Source of the DNA: RCIO01 sp040880025
Lineage (GTDB): Bacteria > Pseudomonadota > Alphaproteobacteria > Rhizobiales > Rhizobiaceae
Reading direction: 5' to 3'
Assembly (NCBI GenBank): GCA_040880025.1
Contig: JBBDJD010000012.1
Location: 1 to 64,000 of the forward strand
DNA length: 64,000 nt
Shown: piece by piece, positions 16,301-24,969 of the stretch
How the letters are laid out: every line of letters begins with the position of its first letter
Numbering within the stretch: position 1 is the first letter of the stretch
Position numbers and translations under genes: made by a program
Notes under the pieces: generated by a model
Databases searched by the model: none
What the model was told of the DNA's origin: nothing
Seen by the model: only the letters and a program-made list of their open reading frames with translations

Positions 16301-17077
16301 ATGACCGATCAGCGCACCACCGCGACGGGCGGCATGGAAACCTCCTACGGTTTCCGCACCGTCGCCGAAGGCGAGAAGCAGGGCATGGTCGACCAGGTGT
16401 TCCACCGCGTCGCCCAACGCTATGACATCATGAACGACCTGATGTCGGCGGGCATGCACCGCCTGTGGAAGGATGCGATGGTGGCCTGGCTCAATCCGCC
16501 GCCCAGGCCCGGCTGGAAGCTGCTCGATGTTGCCGGCGGCACCGGCGACATCGCCTTTCGTGTCGTCGATGCCTCGCGCGGCAACGCCCATGCGACCGTG
16601 CTGGACATCAACGGTTCCATGCTCGGCGTCGGCCGCGAGCGCGCCGAAAAGCGCGGTCTGTCGGACTCGACCGAATTCGTCGAGGCCAACGCCGAGGAAC
16701 TGCCTTTTCCGGATGCGGGTTTCGACGCCTACACGATCGCCTTCGGCATCCGCAACGTGCCGCGGATCGACGTCGCTCTGGCGGAAGCGTACCGCGTGCT
16801 CAAGCCCGGCGGCCGCTTTCTGTGCCTCGAATTCTCCGAGGTCGACTTCCCGCCGCTGGAAAAACTCTACGAGGCGTGGTCGTTCAACGCCATCCCGCGC
16901 ATCGGCGCGGCCGTGACCGGCGATGGCGAACCTTATCGTTATCTGGTCGAATCCATCCGCCGCTTTCCCAACCAGAGGAACTTCGCCGCCATGATCGAGG
17001 CCGCCGGCTTCGAGCGCGTCACCTGGCGTGATTATTCGGCGGGCATCGCCGCATGCCATTCCGGCTGGAAGCTCTGA
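16301..17077 (+). CDS. ubiE: Ubiquinone/menaquinone biosynthesis C-methyltransferase
   Basis: UbiE uses S-adenosylmethionine to methylate the demethoxy-quinone ring. ATG 16301 with AGGAAA seven bases upstream gives 258 residues. The protein begins with the family signature around VFHRVAQRYDIMNDLMS, has the SAM motif LLDVAGGTGDIA at about 75-86 and the late motif AIPRIGAAVTGDGEPYRYL. It is followed 13 bases later by ubiB, the standard rhizobial arrangement. Confidence 0.97.
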   Translation: MTDQRTTATGGMETSYGFRTVAEGEKQGMVDQVFHRVAQRYDIMNDLMSAGMHRLWKDAMVAWLNPPPRPGWKLLDVAGGTGDIAFRVVDASRGNAHATVLDINGSMLGVGRERAEKRGLSDSTEFVEANAEELPFPDAGFDAYTIAFGIRNVPRIDVALAEAYRVLKPGGRFLCLEFSEVDFPPLEKLYEAWSFNAIPRIGAAVTGDGEPYRYLVESIRRFPNQRNFAAMIEAAGFERVTWRDYSAGIAACHSGWKL

Positions 17078-17090
17078 GTATCCGTCGCAC

Positions 17091-18665
17091 ATGAGCACGA
17101 TTGGTGCATATTTACGGTTGGTCCGCGCGGGCTGGGTCATGGTCCGCGAGGGCGTCGTGGCCGCGATGCCCGGCAGCGAGCTCGATGGGCCGGCGCGGAT
17201 TGCCTGGCGTTCGGCGAAGCTGCTTGCACGCCGCCGTGCGCGGCGCAGCGACCGCAGCGAGCGCATCGCCAAGGCCATCGAGCGGCTGGGGCCATCCTAT
17301 GTCAAGCTCGGCCAGTTCCTGGCCACGCGGCCGGACGTCGTCGGCCATGAGATCGCGCTCGACCTCGCCACGCTCCAGGACCGTATGGAGAAGTTCCCGA
17401 TGGCGGCGGCAGTCGCAACCATTGAGGGTTCGCTCGGCGCGCCGGTGCCGGAACTGTTTCTCAGCCTCGACGAGCCGGTCGCCGCGGCCTCGATAGCGCA
17501 GGTTCATTCGGGCTCGATCGACGCCGATGGCGAAACGAAAAAGGTCGCCGTCAAGGTCATCCGCCCCGGCGTGCGCCGCCGTTTCAACAACGATCTGGAA
17601 GGCTTCTTTCTCGCCGCTCGCCTGCAGGAGCGCTACATCCCCTCTTCGCGCCGCCTGAGGCCGGTGGAGGTGGCGCAAACGCTTGCCCAGACCACGAAGA
17701 TCGAGATGGATCTGCGGCTGGAAGCCGCCGCGCTGTCTGAACTCGGCGAAAACATCGCCAACGATCCCGGCTTCCGCGTGCCCTGGGTCGACTGGCGCCG
17801 CACCGGCCGCGACGTCGTCACGATGGAATGGATCGACGGCGTCAGGATGTCGGATGTCGAGGGCTTGCGCGCCGCCGGCCATGACCCGAAGGCGCTCGCC
17901 GCCACGCTGATACAGTCCTTCCTGCGCCACACGCTGCGCGACGGCTTCTTTCACGCCGACATGCATCCGGGAAACCTGTTCGTGGAGGCGAGCGGCACCA
18001 TCGTCGCCGTCGATTTCGGCATCATGGGAAGGCTCGGCCGCAAGGAACGCCGCTTCCTGGCCGAGATACTCTACGGTTTCATCCGCCGCGACTTCCGCCG
18101 TGTCGCGGAGGTGCATTTCGAGGCCGGCTATGTGCCCGCTCACCACGATGTCGCCGCCTTCGCCCAGGCGCTGCGCGCCATCGGCGAGCCGATCCACGGA
18201 CAGCCGGCCGAAACCATCTCGATGGCCAAGCTTTTGACGCTTTTGTTCGAGGTCACCGAACTGTTCGACATGCAGACGCGGCCCGAACTGCTCCTGCTGC
18301 AAAAGACCATGGTCGTGGTCGAAGGCGTGGCGCGCACGCTCGACCCGCATTTCAACATGTGGAAGACCTCGGAGCCGGTGGTCGGAAGCTGGATCGCGGA
18401 AAATCTCGGTCCGCGCGGCATGATCACCGATGCGCGCGAGGGTGTGAGCGCGTTGCTGTCGCTGGCCCGCCAGGCGCCCGACCTCGCCGCCCGCACCGAG
18501 CGCCTGTCGCGCGAGATCGACGCCATGGCCGAAAGCGGCCTGCGCTTCGATCCCGAGACGGCCAACGCCATCGGCCGCGCCGAGGCCCGGCATACGCGCT
18601 GGGGCCGGGTGGCGCTTTGGGTCATAGCCATTTCAGCGGCAGTGATAGCACTCAAGCTGATTTGA
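17091..18665 (+). CDS. ubiB: Atypical kinase/ATPase for ubiquinone biosynthesis
   Basis: UbiB is a membrane-associated ADCK-type protein needed for ubiquinone synthesis. The 524-residue protein shows the KxGQ signature (YVKLGQFLATRPD) near residue 70, the Ala-rich replacement of the P-loop (VAAASIAQVH), and the kinase-like DGFFHADMHPGNLF with VAVDFGIMG. The C-terminus has a hydrophobic anchor of about 20 residues (VALWVIAISAAVIALKLI). Repeated operator-like half-sites overlap its last codons and reach into the next gene. Confidence 0.97.
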   Translation: MSTIGAYLRLVRAGWVMVREGVVAAMPGSELDGPARIAWRSAKLLARRRARRSDRSERIAKAIERLGPSYVKLGQFLATRPDVVGHEIALDLATLQDRMEKFPMAAAVATIEGSLGAPVPELFLSLDEPVAAASIAQVHSGSIDADGETKKVAVKVIRPGVRRRFNNDLEGFFLAARLQERYIPSSRRLRPVEVAQTLAQTTKIEMDLRLEAAALSELGENIANDPGFRVPWVDWRRTGRDVVTMEWIDGVRMSDVEGLRAAGHDPKALAATLIQSFLRHTLRDGFFHADMHPGNLFVEASGTIVAVDFGIMGRLGRKERRFLAEILYGFIRRDFRRVAEVHFEAGYVPAHHDVAAFAQALRAIGEPIHGQPAETISMAKLLTLLFEVTELFDMQTRPELLLLQKTMVVVEGVARTLDPHFNMWKTSEPVVGSWIAENLGPRGMITDAREGVSALLSLARQAPDLAARTERLSREIDAMAESGLRFDPETANAIGRAEARHTRWGRVALWVIAISAAVIALKLI

Positions 18666-18703
18666 CTTCCAATTCATGACAGCACTGCTATCATTGCTGT
18701 CAT
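18642..18703 (+). promoter_or_regulatory. Operator-like array and probable leaderless promoter of the RHH-CoaBC gene
   Basis: ATGACAGCA (18676-18684) and TGCTGTCAT (18695-18703) form a perfect 9-bp inverted repeat with a 10-base spacer; the right arm ends in the first two bases of the ATG. The spacer holds a further half-site, TGCTATCAT (18686-18694), in tandem with the right arm, and a fourth, GTGATAGCA, lies at 18642-18650 inside ubiB. A -35-like TTGACT (18662-18667) and a -10-like TGCTAT (18686-18691) are separated by 18 bases, which would start transcription at or just before the ATG. No Shine-Dalgarno sequence is visible. The promoter assignment is inference; the repeats are direct observation. 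Confidence 0.65.
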
Positions 18704-20156
18704 GGCTACCGTCACGATCCGCAATCTCGATCCCGAGGTGAAAGACCACCTCCGCCGGCTCGCAGCGCGTAACAATATCTCGATGGAGGAGCAGGCGCGT
18801 ATCCTGATCCGCGATTCCGTCGGCGGCGATGCAGCATCGCCGGAACGCATCGAGCGGATCGAGGATGCGCTGCGCGCCTTGTCCGAAGGCAAGCAGAGTT
18901 CCACCGGCCGGGCCGCTCGGAAAGACCGCCACGGCATCTCCGGCGCCCGCATCCTGCTCATCATCGGCGGCGGCATCGCGGCCTACAAATGCCTTGACCT
19001 GATACGCCGCCTGCGCGAGCGCGGCGCCAGCGTGCGCTGCGTGATGACGGCCGCCGCCCAGCAATTCGTCACGCCGTTGTCGGTCGGCGCACTGACCGCC
19101 GATCATGTCTTCACCGACCTGTTCGACCGTCAGGACGAGCAGGATGTCGGCCATATCCGGCTCGCGCGGGAAGCTGATATCGTGGTTGTTGCGCCCGCCA
19201 CCGCCGACCTGATGGCGAAGCTGGCGAACGGCCTCGCCAACGATCTCGCCTCCGCGGTGCTGCTTGCTGCGAAGGCGAAGGTGCTGATGGCCCCGGCCAT
19301 GAACCCGGCCATGTGGGCGCATCCCGCGACCCGCCGCAACCGCGAAACGCTGGCTGGCGACGGCGTGCTCTTCGTCGGGCCGAACAGCGGCGAGATGGCC
19401 GAAAGCGGCGAAGCCGGCGAGGGCCGCATGGCCGAGCCGCTGGAAATCGTCGCTGCGATCGAAGAACACCTGAAGCCCGCCGCCCGGCCGCTTGCCGGCA
19501 GGCGCATTGTGATGACCTCCGGCCCCACCCACGAGCCGATGGATCCGGTGCGCTACATCGCCAACCGTTCGTCCGGCAAACAGGGCCACGCGATCGCCGC
19601 CGCGCTTGCATCCCTCGGGGCCGATGTCCGTCTTGTCTCGGGCCCGGTGAATATCCCCGATCCCGCCGGCGTCGCGGTCACCCATGTCGAAACTGCGCGC
19701 GAGATGAAGGCCGCGATCGAAAGCCAGCTCCCCGCCGACGTCGGCATATTCGTCGCCGCGGTCGCCGACTGGCGCCCTGCCGATACGGGTGCGGAAAAGA
19801 TCAAGAAGGTCGCGGGCAAGGGTCCGCCGGCTCTTGCCATGGTCGAGAACCCGGACATCCTGGCGACCGTCGGCCACCATGAGCAACGCCCCGGCCTGGT
19901 CATCGGCTTCGCCGCCGAGACCGGGGACCTCGAAAAGCACGCCTTGGCCAAGCTGGAGAAGAAGGGCGCCGACATCATCGTCGCCAACGACGTCTCGCAT
20001 GACTCGGGCGTCGGCGCGAAGGGCGTCATGGGCGGCGACCGCAACTTGGTCAGCATCGTGTCGCACACCGGCATCGAGAAATGGCCGGAAATGACCAAGG
20101 CCGAGGTGGCCGAAAGGCTCGCCGCCCTGGTGGCCGAGAAGCTCGGCTCCGTCTGA
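18702..20156 (+). CDS. coaBC: CoaBC with an N-terminal FitA-like ribbon-helix-helix domain
   Basis: CoaBC ligates cysteine to 4'-phosphopantothenate (CoaB) and decarboxylates the product (CoaC) in coenzyme A synthesis. This 484-residue protein is about 80 residues longer than usual. Residues 1-42 (MATVTIRNLDPEVKDHLRRL, then an ISMEEQARILIRD helix) match the ribbon-helix-helix fold of FitA/VapB-type antitoxins. A polar linker (43-78) follows, then the flavin-dependent CoaC domain (about 80-255, with His151 and PAMNPAMW at 198-205) and CoaB (about 266-484, starting RRIVMTSGPTHEPMD). The Cys of the CoaC flap (ACGDxGxGRM in E. coli) appears as Ser in ESGEAGEGRM. The RHH domain and inverted repeats at the start codon suggest autoregulation. 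The fusion is seen directly; the DNA-binding role is inferred. Confidence 0.93.
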   Translation: MATVTIRNLDPEVKDHLRRLAARNNISMEEQARILIRDSVGGDAASPERIERIEDALRALSEGKQSSTGRAARKDRHGISGARILLIIGGGIAAYKCLDLIRRLRERGASVRCVMTAAAQQFVTPLSVGALTADHVFTDLFDRQDEQDVGHIRLAREADIVVVAPATADLMAKLANGLANDLASAVLLAAKAKVLMAPAMNPAMWAHPATRRNRETLAGDGVLFVGPNSGEMAESGEAGEGRMAEPLEIVAAIEEHLKPAARPLAGRRIVMTSGPTHEPMDPVRYIANRSSGKQGHAIAAALASLGADVRLVSGPVNIPDPAGVAVTHVETAREMKAAIESQLPADVGIFVAAVADWRPADTGAEKIKKVAGKGPPALAMVENPDILATVGHHEQRPGLVIGFAAETGDLEKHALAKLEKKGADIIVANDVSHDSGVGAKGVMGGDRNLVSIVSHTGIEKWPEMTKAEVAERLAALVAEKLGSV

Positions 20157-20183
20157 GCCCTGGCGTCTCGCGTTGAAACCCGG

Positions 20184-20429
20184 TCAGGCGCTTGTCGTGC
20201 GGCCCAGCGCGATGCCGGCGCCCTCCTCTTCCTGCTTCACGGTCTCGATCGCCGCGTCGATGCTGCCGATCGTGGCGTCGGCGTCGGATGAGGCCAGTTC
20301 CCCGTCCTCGCGCTTCTTCAGCGCGTCGCGGCGCATCTCTTCCAGCACGCCGAGCTTCTCGGCCCTGCTGTGCGTATCGCTCGCGGCGATCATTTCGGGC
20401 GTCATGTCTTCGCGCTTCGTGAATATCAT
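20184..20429 (-). CDS. Small hypothetical protein behind an EcfG-type promoter
   Basis: ATG 20429 has AGGAG eight bases upstream and gives 81 residues. The protein is highly charged, Glu/Asp/Lys/Arg rich, without a membrane segment or signal peptide, and looks helical (SRAEKLGVLEEMRRDALKKRE). A GGAAC-N17-CGTT promoter lies about 30 bases upstream, so it is likely part of the general stress regulon. It reads in the same direction as the peroxiredoxin gene upstream but is separated from it by a terminator. I do not recognise a named domain. Confidence 0.8.
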   Translation of the reverse strand: MIFTKREDMTPEMIAASDTHSRAEKLGVLEEMRRDALKKREDGELASSDADATIGSIDAAIETVKQEEEGAGIALGRTTSA

Positions 20430-20459
20430 CGAACAGGCTCCTGTAATGTTGTCAGGTGA

Positions 20460-20485
20460 AACGCCTGTGCGCGGGTTGCGGTTCC
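20460..20485 (-). promoter_or_regulatory. EcfG-type (general stress) promoter
   Basis: On the minus strand GGAAC (20481-20485) and CGTT (20460-20463) are separated by 17 bases, matching the alphaproteobacterial EcfG/RpoE2 consensus GGAAC-N16/17-CGTT. The predicted transcript would start about 20-25 bases before the ATG at 20429. Confidence 0.7.
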
Positions 20486-20519
20486 TGGCCGGGTGAAATG
20501 CGCGGGCGGGACGCCCGAC

Positions 20520-20550
20520 AAAAAGGGCCCGGCGCATGAGCGCCGGGCCC
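20520..20550 (-). terminator. Rho-independent terminator of the peroxiredoxin gene
   Basis: GGGCCCGGCGC (20525-20535) pairs perfectly with GCGCCGGGCCC (20540-20550) around a four-base loop. On the minus strand it is followed by five T (A at 20520-20524). It lies 25 bases after the stop codon. Confidence 0.9.
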
Positions 20551-20574
20551 GTCGCCTGAGATGATGGGCCTGGA

Positions 20575-21234
<660 letters not shown>

Positions 21235-21475
21235 GACGCGTCTCCTTCTATGATCCTGTCATTGTTTTCCGCCATCTGGCGTTTCGGCCATGATAGCGCA
21301 ACCCGGCCCGCATACGAGAAATCAAAGCGCGATTCCGGACGGCCCTTGGAACAAAACAGGGCGCTCCGCGCCGGCCTTGGAATTCCTTTCCAATTCGCTC
21401 GCCGGCGCCCCCATTCCCCATTGCGTAAAATCTTCATGAACGGATTTGCCGTAAAACTGTCATGGAGGCGCGGGC

Positions 21476-22432
21476 ATGGTGCGGCCGATTGCGGAAATTC
21501 GGGGCTGGGCAATGAACAAATCGAAAGACCAGAATGGCGGCATGGACTGGCTGGAAGCCGAACTCGCCGACACGCTGGACGAGGACTACGAGCTGGAACT
21601 CTCCGAACCGGCGATGTCGCAGGAGATCCGCCGCATCTACCGGACGACGCACCCGCCTTCGATCGACCGCCGCACCTATTTCCACGAGCTGCTGCGCCTG
21701 CAGGCCGAGCTGATCAAGCTGCAGGACTGGGTCGCCTACCACAAGAAGAAGGTCGTGGTGATCTTCGAAGGCCGCGATTCCGCCGGCAAGGGCAGCGTCA
21801 TCAAGCGCATCACGCAAAGGCTGAACCCGCGCGTCGCCCGCGTCGTCGCGCTGCCCGCCCCGTCCGACCGCGAAAAGACCCAGTGGTATTTCCAGCGCTA
21901 CGTGCCGCATCTGCCGGCCGGCGGCGAGATCGTGCTGTTCGACCGCTCCTGGTACAACCGCGCCGGCGTCGAGCGCGTCATGGGCTTCGCCTCCGAAGAC
22001 CAGGTGGCGCAGTTCTTCCACGACGTGCCGGAGTTCGAGCGCATGCTGGTGCGCTCCGGCATCAAGCTCGTCAAATACTGGTTCTCCATCACCGACGAGG
22101 AGCAGCAGATGCGCTTCTTGATGCGCATCCACGACCCGCTGAAACAGTGGAAACTGTCGCCCATGGACCTGCAGTCGCGGGTGCGGTGGGAAGACTACAC
22201 CATGGCCAAGGAGGAGATGCTGGCCCGCACCAACATCCCCGAGGCGCCCTGGTACATCGTCCAGGGCAACGACAAGAAGCGCGCCCGCCTCAACTGCATG
22301 GACCATCTGCTCACCCAGGTCCCCTACGAGCCGGTGCCGCATGAGGAGGTCGAGCTTCCCGACCGGGTGTTCAATCCGAATTACGAGCGCAAGGTCCTGC
22401 CGCCGGAGCTGTATGTACCGCGGAAGTATTGA
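21476..22432 (+). CDS. ppk2: Polyphosphate kinase 2 (PPK2 class I)
   Basis: PPK2 transfers phosphate between polyphosphate and nucleoside diphosphates. ATG 21476 has GGAGG seven bases upstream and gives 318 residues; a start at ATG 21512 is possible. Walker A FEGRDSAGKGS is at about 97-107 and the Walker B/lid motif LFDRSWYNRAGVE at about 154-166; together they identify a single-domain PPK2. Residues 20-50 are acidic. The gene is the last core-like gene before the low-GC islet at 22.5 kb. Confidence 0.96.
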   Translation: MVRPIAEIRGWAMNKSKDQNGGMDWLEAELADTLDEDYELELSEPAMSQEIRRIYRTTHPPSIDRRTYFHELLRLQAELIKLQDWVAYHKKKVVVIFEGRDSAGKGSVIKRITQRLNPRVARVVALPAPSDREKTQWYFQRYVPHLPAGGEIVLFDRSWYNRAGVERVMGFASEDQVAQFFHDVPEFERMLVRSGIKLVKYWFSITDEEQQMRFLMRIHDPLKQWKLSPMDLQSRVRWEDYTMAKEEMLARTNIPEAPWYIVQGNDKKRARLNCMDHLLTQVPYEPVPHEEVELPDRVFNPNYERKVLPPELYVPRKY

Positions 22433-22508
22433 GGGGGCTGCTGCGGGGCCTGGCCAATTGCCGATTCGAATAAGCCAAAAGCCGACATGCCGGCAGATGA
22501 AATTGAGA

Positions 22509-23204
22509 TTACGCCCGAGATGGTCGCGGCGGCTTCTTCTGTTTTGAGGGATTCGGGGCTGATTCCTTGGAACTCGGAAGGTTGGGTCGTTGAAGAATTA
22601 GCTCGCGACGTTCTTCAAGCTGGGCTGCGGCAATCTCGCCGTTGAATACCATCATCAAATCGCCAGCCAGAACCCGAAACGCATCATTGGCAGCCTTAAT
22701 GTCCTCGACCGAGATGCCGTGTTCACGGGTCATTCGTTCCTGGTATTGCGGTTCAGTGATCAGCATCTCGAACGTTGGCTTCCCGTCCACAATATCGGTG
22801 TGTACGTTGGCTTCGCCGTGCGCCAAGCGGTTGCGGAACGCCGAGTATTTTCTGGCGGTCTTAATGATGGTTTTCAGGAGCGCGCTGGTACCCTTGGGAA
22901 GCCTGGCCACGGATAGGGCAGCTTCAAACATCTCGGCCCTACCGTTGAAGCTTCTGGCCGAATAGAAAATTCGCCTTGCGCGCTTCGGCGGCATTCGTGT
23001 GAGTTTTGCAAACCATAGCGCCAGCCCACCTTCTAGGGCGGACCATCCGTCCATCGCTTGGCCGTAGTACATGAAGAATTCCGAGCTAACTCGGTTAATT
23101 TCTTTCATGTGGCTGTTGGTCCAATCCACCATCGCCTGTTTCGCCACGGGCATATTGAGCAAGGCAAGGATCGCGTCCCGTATATACCGCTTTTGATGAG
23201 CCAT
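22509..23204 (-). CDS. Uncharacterised helical protein with a HEPN-like R-N-x3-H motif
   Basis: ATG 23204 gives 231 residues (an upstream in-frame start at 23255 is possible). The protein is mostly helical, without membrane segments, and has a basic low-complexity tail. Residues 124-129 read RNRLAH in the context KYSAFRNRLAHGEANVH. This fits the R-(N/D/H)-x-H signature of HEPN-fold RNases, in which a polar residue follows the Arg and the His comes four to six residues later. Such proteins are frequent in toxin-antitoxin and abortive-infection systems. The gene is lower in GC than its surroundings and diverges from a P-loop ATPase gene. Assignment as a HEPN nuclease is a hypothesis resting on this motif and the helical build. 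Confidence 0.6.
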   Translation of the reverse strand: MAHQKRYIRDAILALLNMPVAKQAMVDWTNSHMKEINRVSSEFFMYYGQAMDGWSALEGGLALWFAKLTRMPPKRARRIFYSARSFNGRAEMFEAALSVARLPKGTSALLKTIIKTARKYSAFRNRLAHGEANVHTDIVDGKPTFEMLITEPQYQERMTREHGISVEDIKAANDAFRVLAGDLMMVFNGEIAAAQLEERRELILQRPNLPSSKESAPNPSKQKKPPRPSRA

Positions 23205-23322
23205 CGCAGGTGACACTTTCAAATCGGGACCCGTGGAGCCCTGACAGGTTATCACTCATGGCGGATGCTCGAAACGCCTCCCAAGCCTCACGATAAGGCG
23301 GGGAAGGACAAACCGAAAGAGA

Positions 23323-23406
23323 GGCGCGCGGCGCGCGGCGCGCAGAAAAAGGGGGCGGCGCGCAAAAAACATTAGCGGCGCGCACGATATTGCGCCGCCG
23401 CGCGCC
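23323..23406. repeat. Cluster of GGCGCGC heptamers between the HEPN-like and ATPase genes
   Basis: GGCGCGC occurs three times in exact tandem (23323-23343), again at 23357-23363 and 23377-23383, and once inverted as GCGCGCC at 23400-23406. The copies after the first three are separated by A-rich blocks. The cluster occupies the divergent promoter region of two lower-GC genes and stands out sharply from them. A regulatory binding array is a plausible reading. Confidence 0.6.
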
Positions 23407-23443
23407 ATTCTCCATATTTGTTGGGAATGGAGGATGGTGCGAA

Positions 23444-24713
23444 ATGAAGTCCTACTTACGAGACGAAGTGTTCGTTGCTGGGGGGCAACCAACAGTAACG
23501 TATGTTGATCGCCAAGAGGCTCACGTCGAGAGAAACTTGGCAAGGGCACTAGCTACTCCCAACCAAATTGTTTCGCTGGCTGGCCCGACAAAGACGGGTA
23601 AGACGGTTCTTTGCAAAAAGGTGCTGGGCGAACGCGAATACGTTTGGATTGATGGGGGCGAGCTTCAATCTGCGAGTTCGCTCTGGGATAGAATAAGTGC
23701 CGAGTTGTCACTCCCTTACGAGTTGGTCCACAGTTCAGAGACCGGCGGGAGCGTCGATGCAGGGCTTAACGTCCCGATCATTAGTGCAGGCGGGTCACGA
23801 CTGTTCAGCCGAACCAAAAGTGAAGCCTTCAAGGTTAGCTCGATGGGCGAAGCCATTAAGGCCATGTTGGCTGACAAAATCGTTCTGGTGATAGATGATT
23901 TTCACTACCTAGATACTGCAGAACGAACCGAACTGATCCGAAACATTAAGGGCGCTGTCTTCAACGGCTTGAAAGTGCTCCTACTATCGGTAGCCCACCG
24001 GGTGTTTGACGCAATCAGTGCCGAAACCGAACTTACAGGTCGTTTTATCTCTGTGACGCTCCCAGAATGGACGGATAACGAACTCGCGCAAATTCCGCAG
24101 CTCGGCTTCAATGCCTTGAAAATCCGTAGCGATGAAACTCTTATCCGCAGCCTTGTTGGCGAGTGTCAGTCGAGCCCGTTCCTTATGCAGAAATTCTGTT
24201 GGGAAATCTGTTTTGACCACTCGATTGAACGATCGGCAGGGATCGTCTCGATAAGCCTTGATGACGATTATGATTTGGAGGGGATGTTCATACGTTTGGC
24301 ACAAGATGCCGGGTTGCCGATCTATCAGAAACTCGTCACAGGGCCGCAGAGCCGAAAGGAACGAATGAAGCGACCGCTCAAGGGGGGGCGGCGAAGCCGA
24401 CATCTACGAAGCGACACTACTGGCGCTATCCCAAACAGGGCCGAAGATGTCAGTTTCCTACGAAGAATTGCGAGCCCAATTGAACGCGCTTTTGACCGAC
24501 ATGATGCCCCAGAAACATGAAATCACATCTGCTTTGAAACACCTGGCTACAATCTCTATGAAAAGCGGCGCAGAGTCGGCTATTGATTGGGACGAAGACA
24601 AGCGCGAAATCAGCCTTGCAGACCCATATCTGCGTTTCTTTCTCCGCTGGAAAGTGCGGTCTAGCCAGCAAGCCGAGCCGAGCCTTTTCAACCCGGCTGG
24701 TGGACAGAATTAG
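23444..24713 (+). pseudogene. STAND/AAA-like P-loop ATPase with C-terminal winged helix, frameshifted in a G7 tract
   Basis: Translation from ATG 23444 gives an ATPase with Walker A AGPTKTGKT (47-54) and Walker B IVLVIDDFHYLD (146-157), an arrangement seen in ORC/STAND-like NTPases. The frame continues to a stop at 24518-24520, but past a run of seven G (24382-24388) the translation becomes low-complexity. Skipping one G there joins the frame ending at 24713, which reads EADIYEATLLALSQTGPK, then SYEELRAQLNALL and LADPYLRFFLRWKV: a typical winged-helix C-terminal segment of such ATPases. The intact protein would have about 420 residues. The extra G may be a mutation, a sequencing error or a reversible phase-variation state. 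A terminator follows. Confidence 0.75.
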
Positions 24714-24755
24714 CACAAATTCTCGTCCAATTCTGCGCCATGTAGTGCGAATAAC

Positions 24756-24782
24756 AAAACCCGCCGCACGGCGGGTTTTTTC
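24756..24782 (+). terminator. Rho-independent terminator after the P-loop ATPase gene
   Basis: CCCGCC (24760-24765) pairs with GGCGGG (24770-24775) around GCAC and is followed by six T, with A residues on the upstream side. Confidence 0.9.
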
Positions 24783-24795
24783 AATGGAGCTAGCA

Positions 24796-24969
24796 ATGGA
24801 CGGACTACGCATGGAATGGCTTCGCCTCGCGATTGAGGCAAAGGCAGGGGATCCGATCGAAGAGGCGGTAAGTTATCTAGCGTTTTTCAACGATGCCCCC
24901 GAGCCGCCTGAAGACACTCCGAATAGGTCCCCAGAATGTAACTGCGATCAGCCTTCTCGTTGCCGCTAG
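24796..24969 (+). CDS. Possible small acidic protein, uncertain
   Basis: ATG 24796 has GGAG six bases upstream and reads 57 residues starting MDGLRMEWLRLAIEAKAG, acidic and Pro-rich in the middle, with two Cys at the end. It resembles small phage-type hypothetical proteins in style only. It overlaps the better supported gene on the other strand by 83 bases, and only one of the two may be real. Confidence 0.3.
   Translation: MDGLRMEWLRLAIEAKAGDPIEEAVSYLAFFNDAPEPPEDTPNRSPECNCDQPSRCR

Noticed and set aside
23323..23406. GGCGCGC cluster considered as a CRISPR or plasmid origin
   Set aside because: The units are too short and irregularly spaced, and there is no replication gene nearby.
24796..24969. 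Small plus-strand gene as a confident call
   Set aside because: It overlaps a better supported small gene on the other strand, so it is kept only at low confidence.
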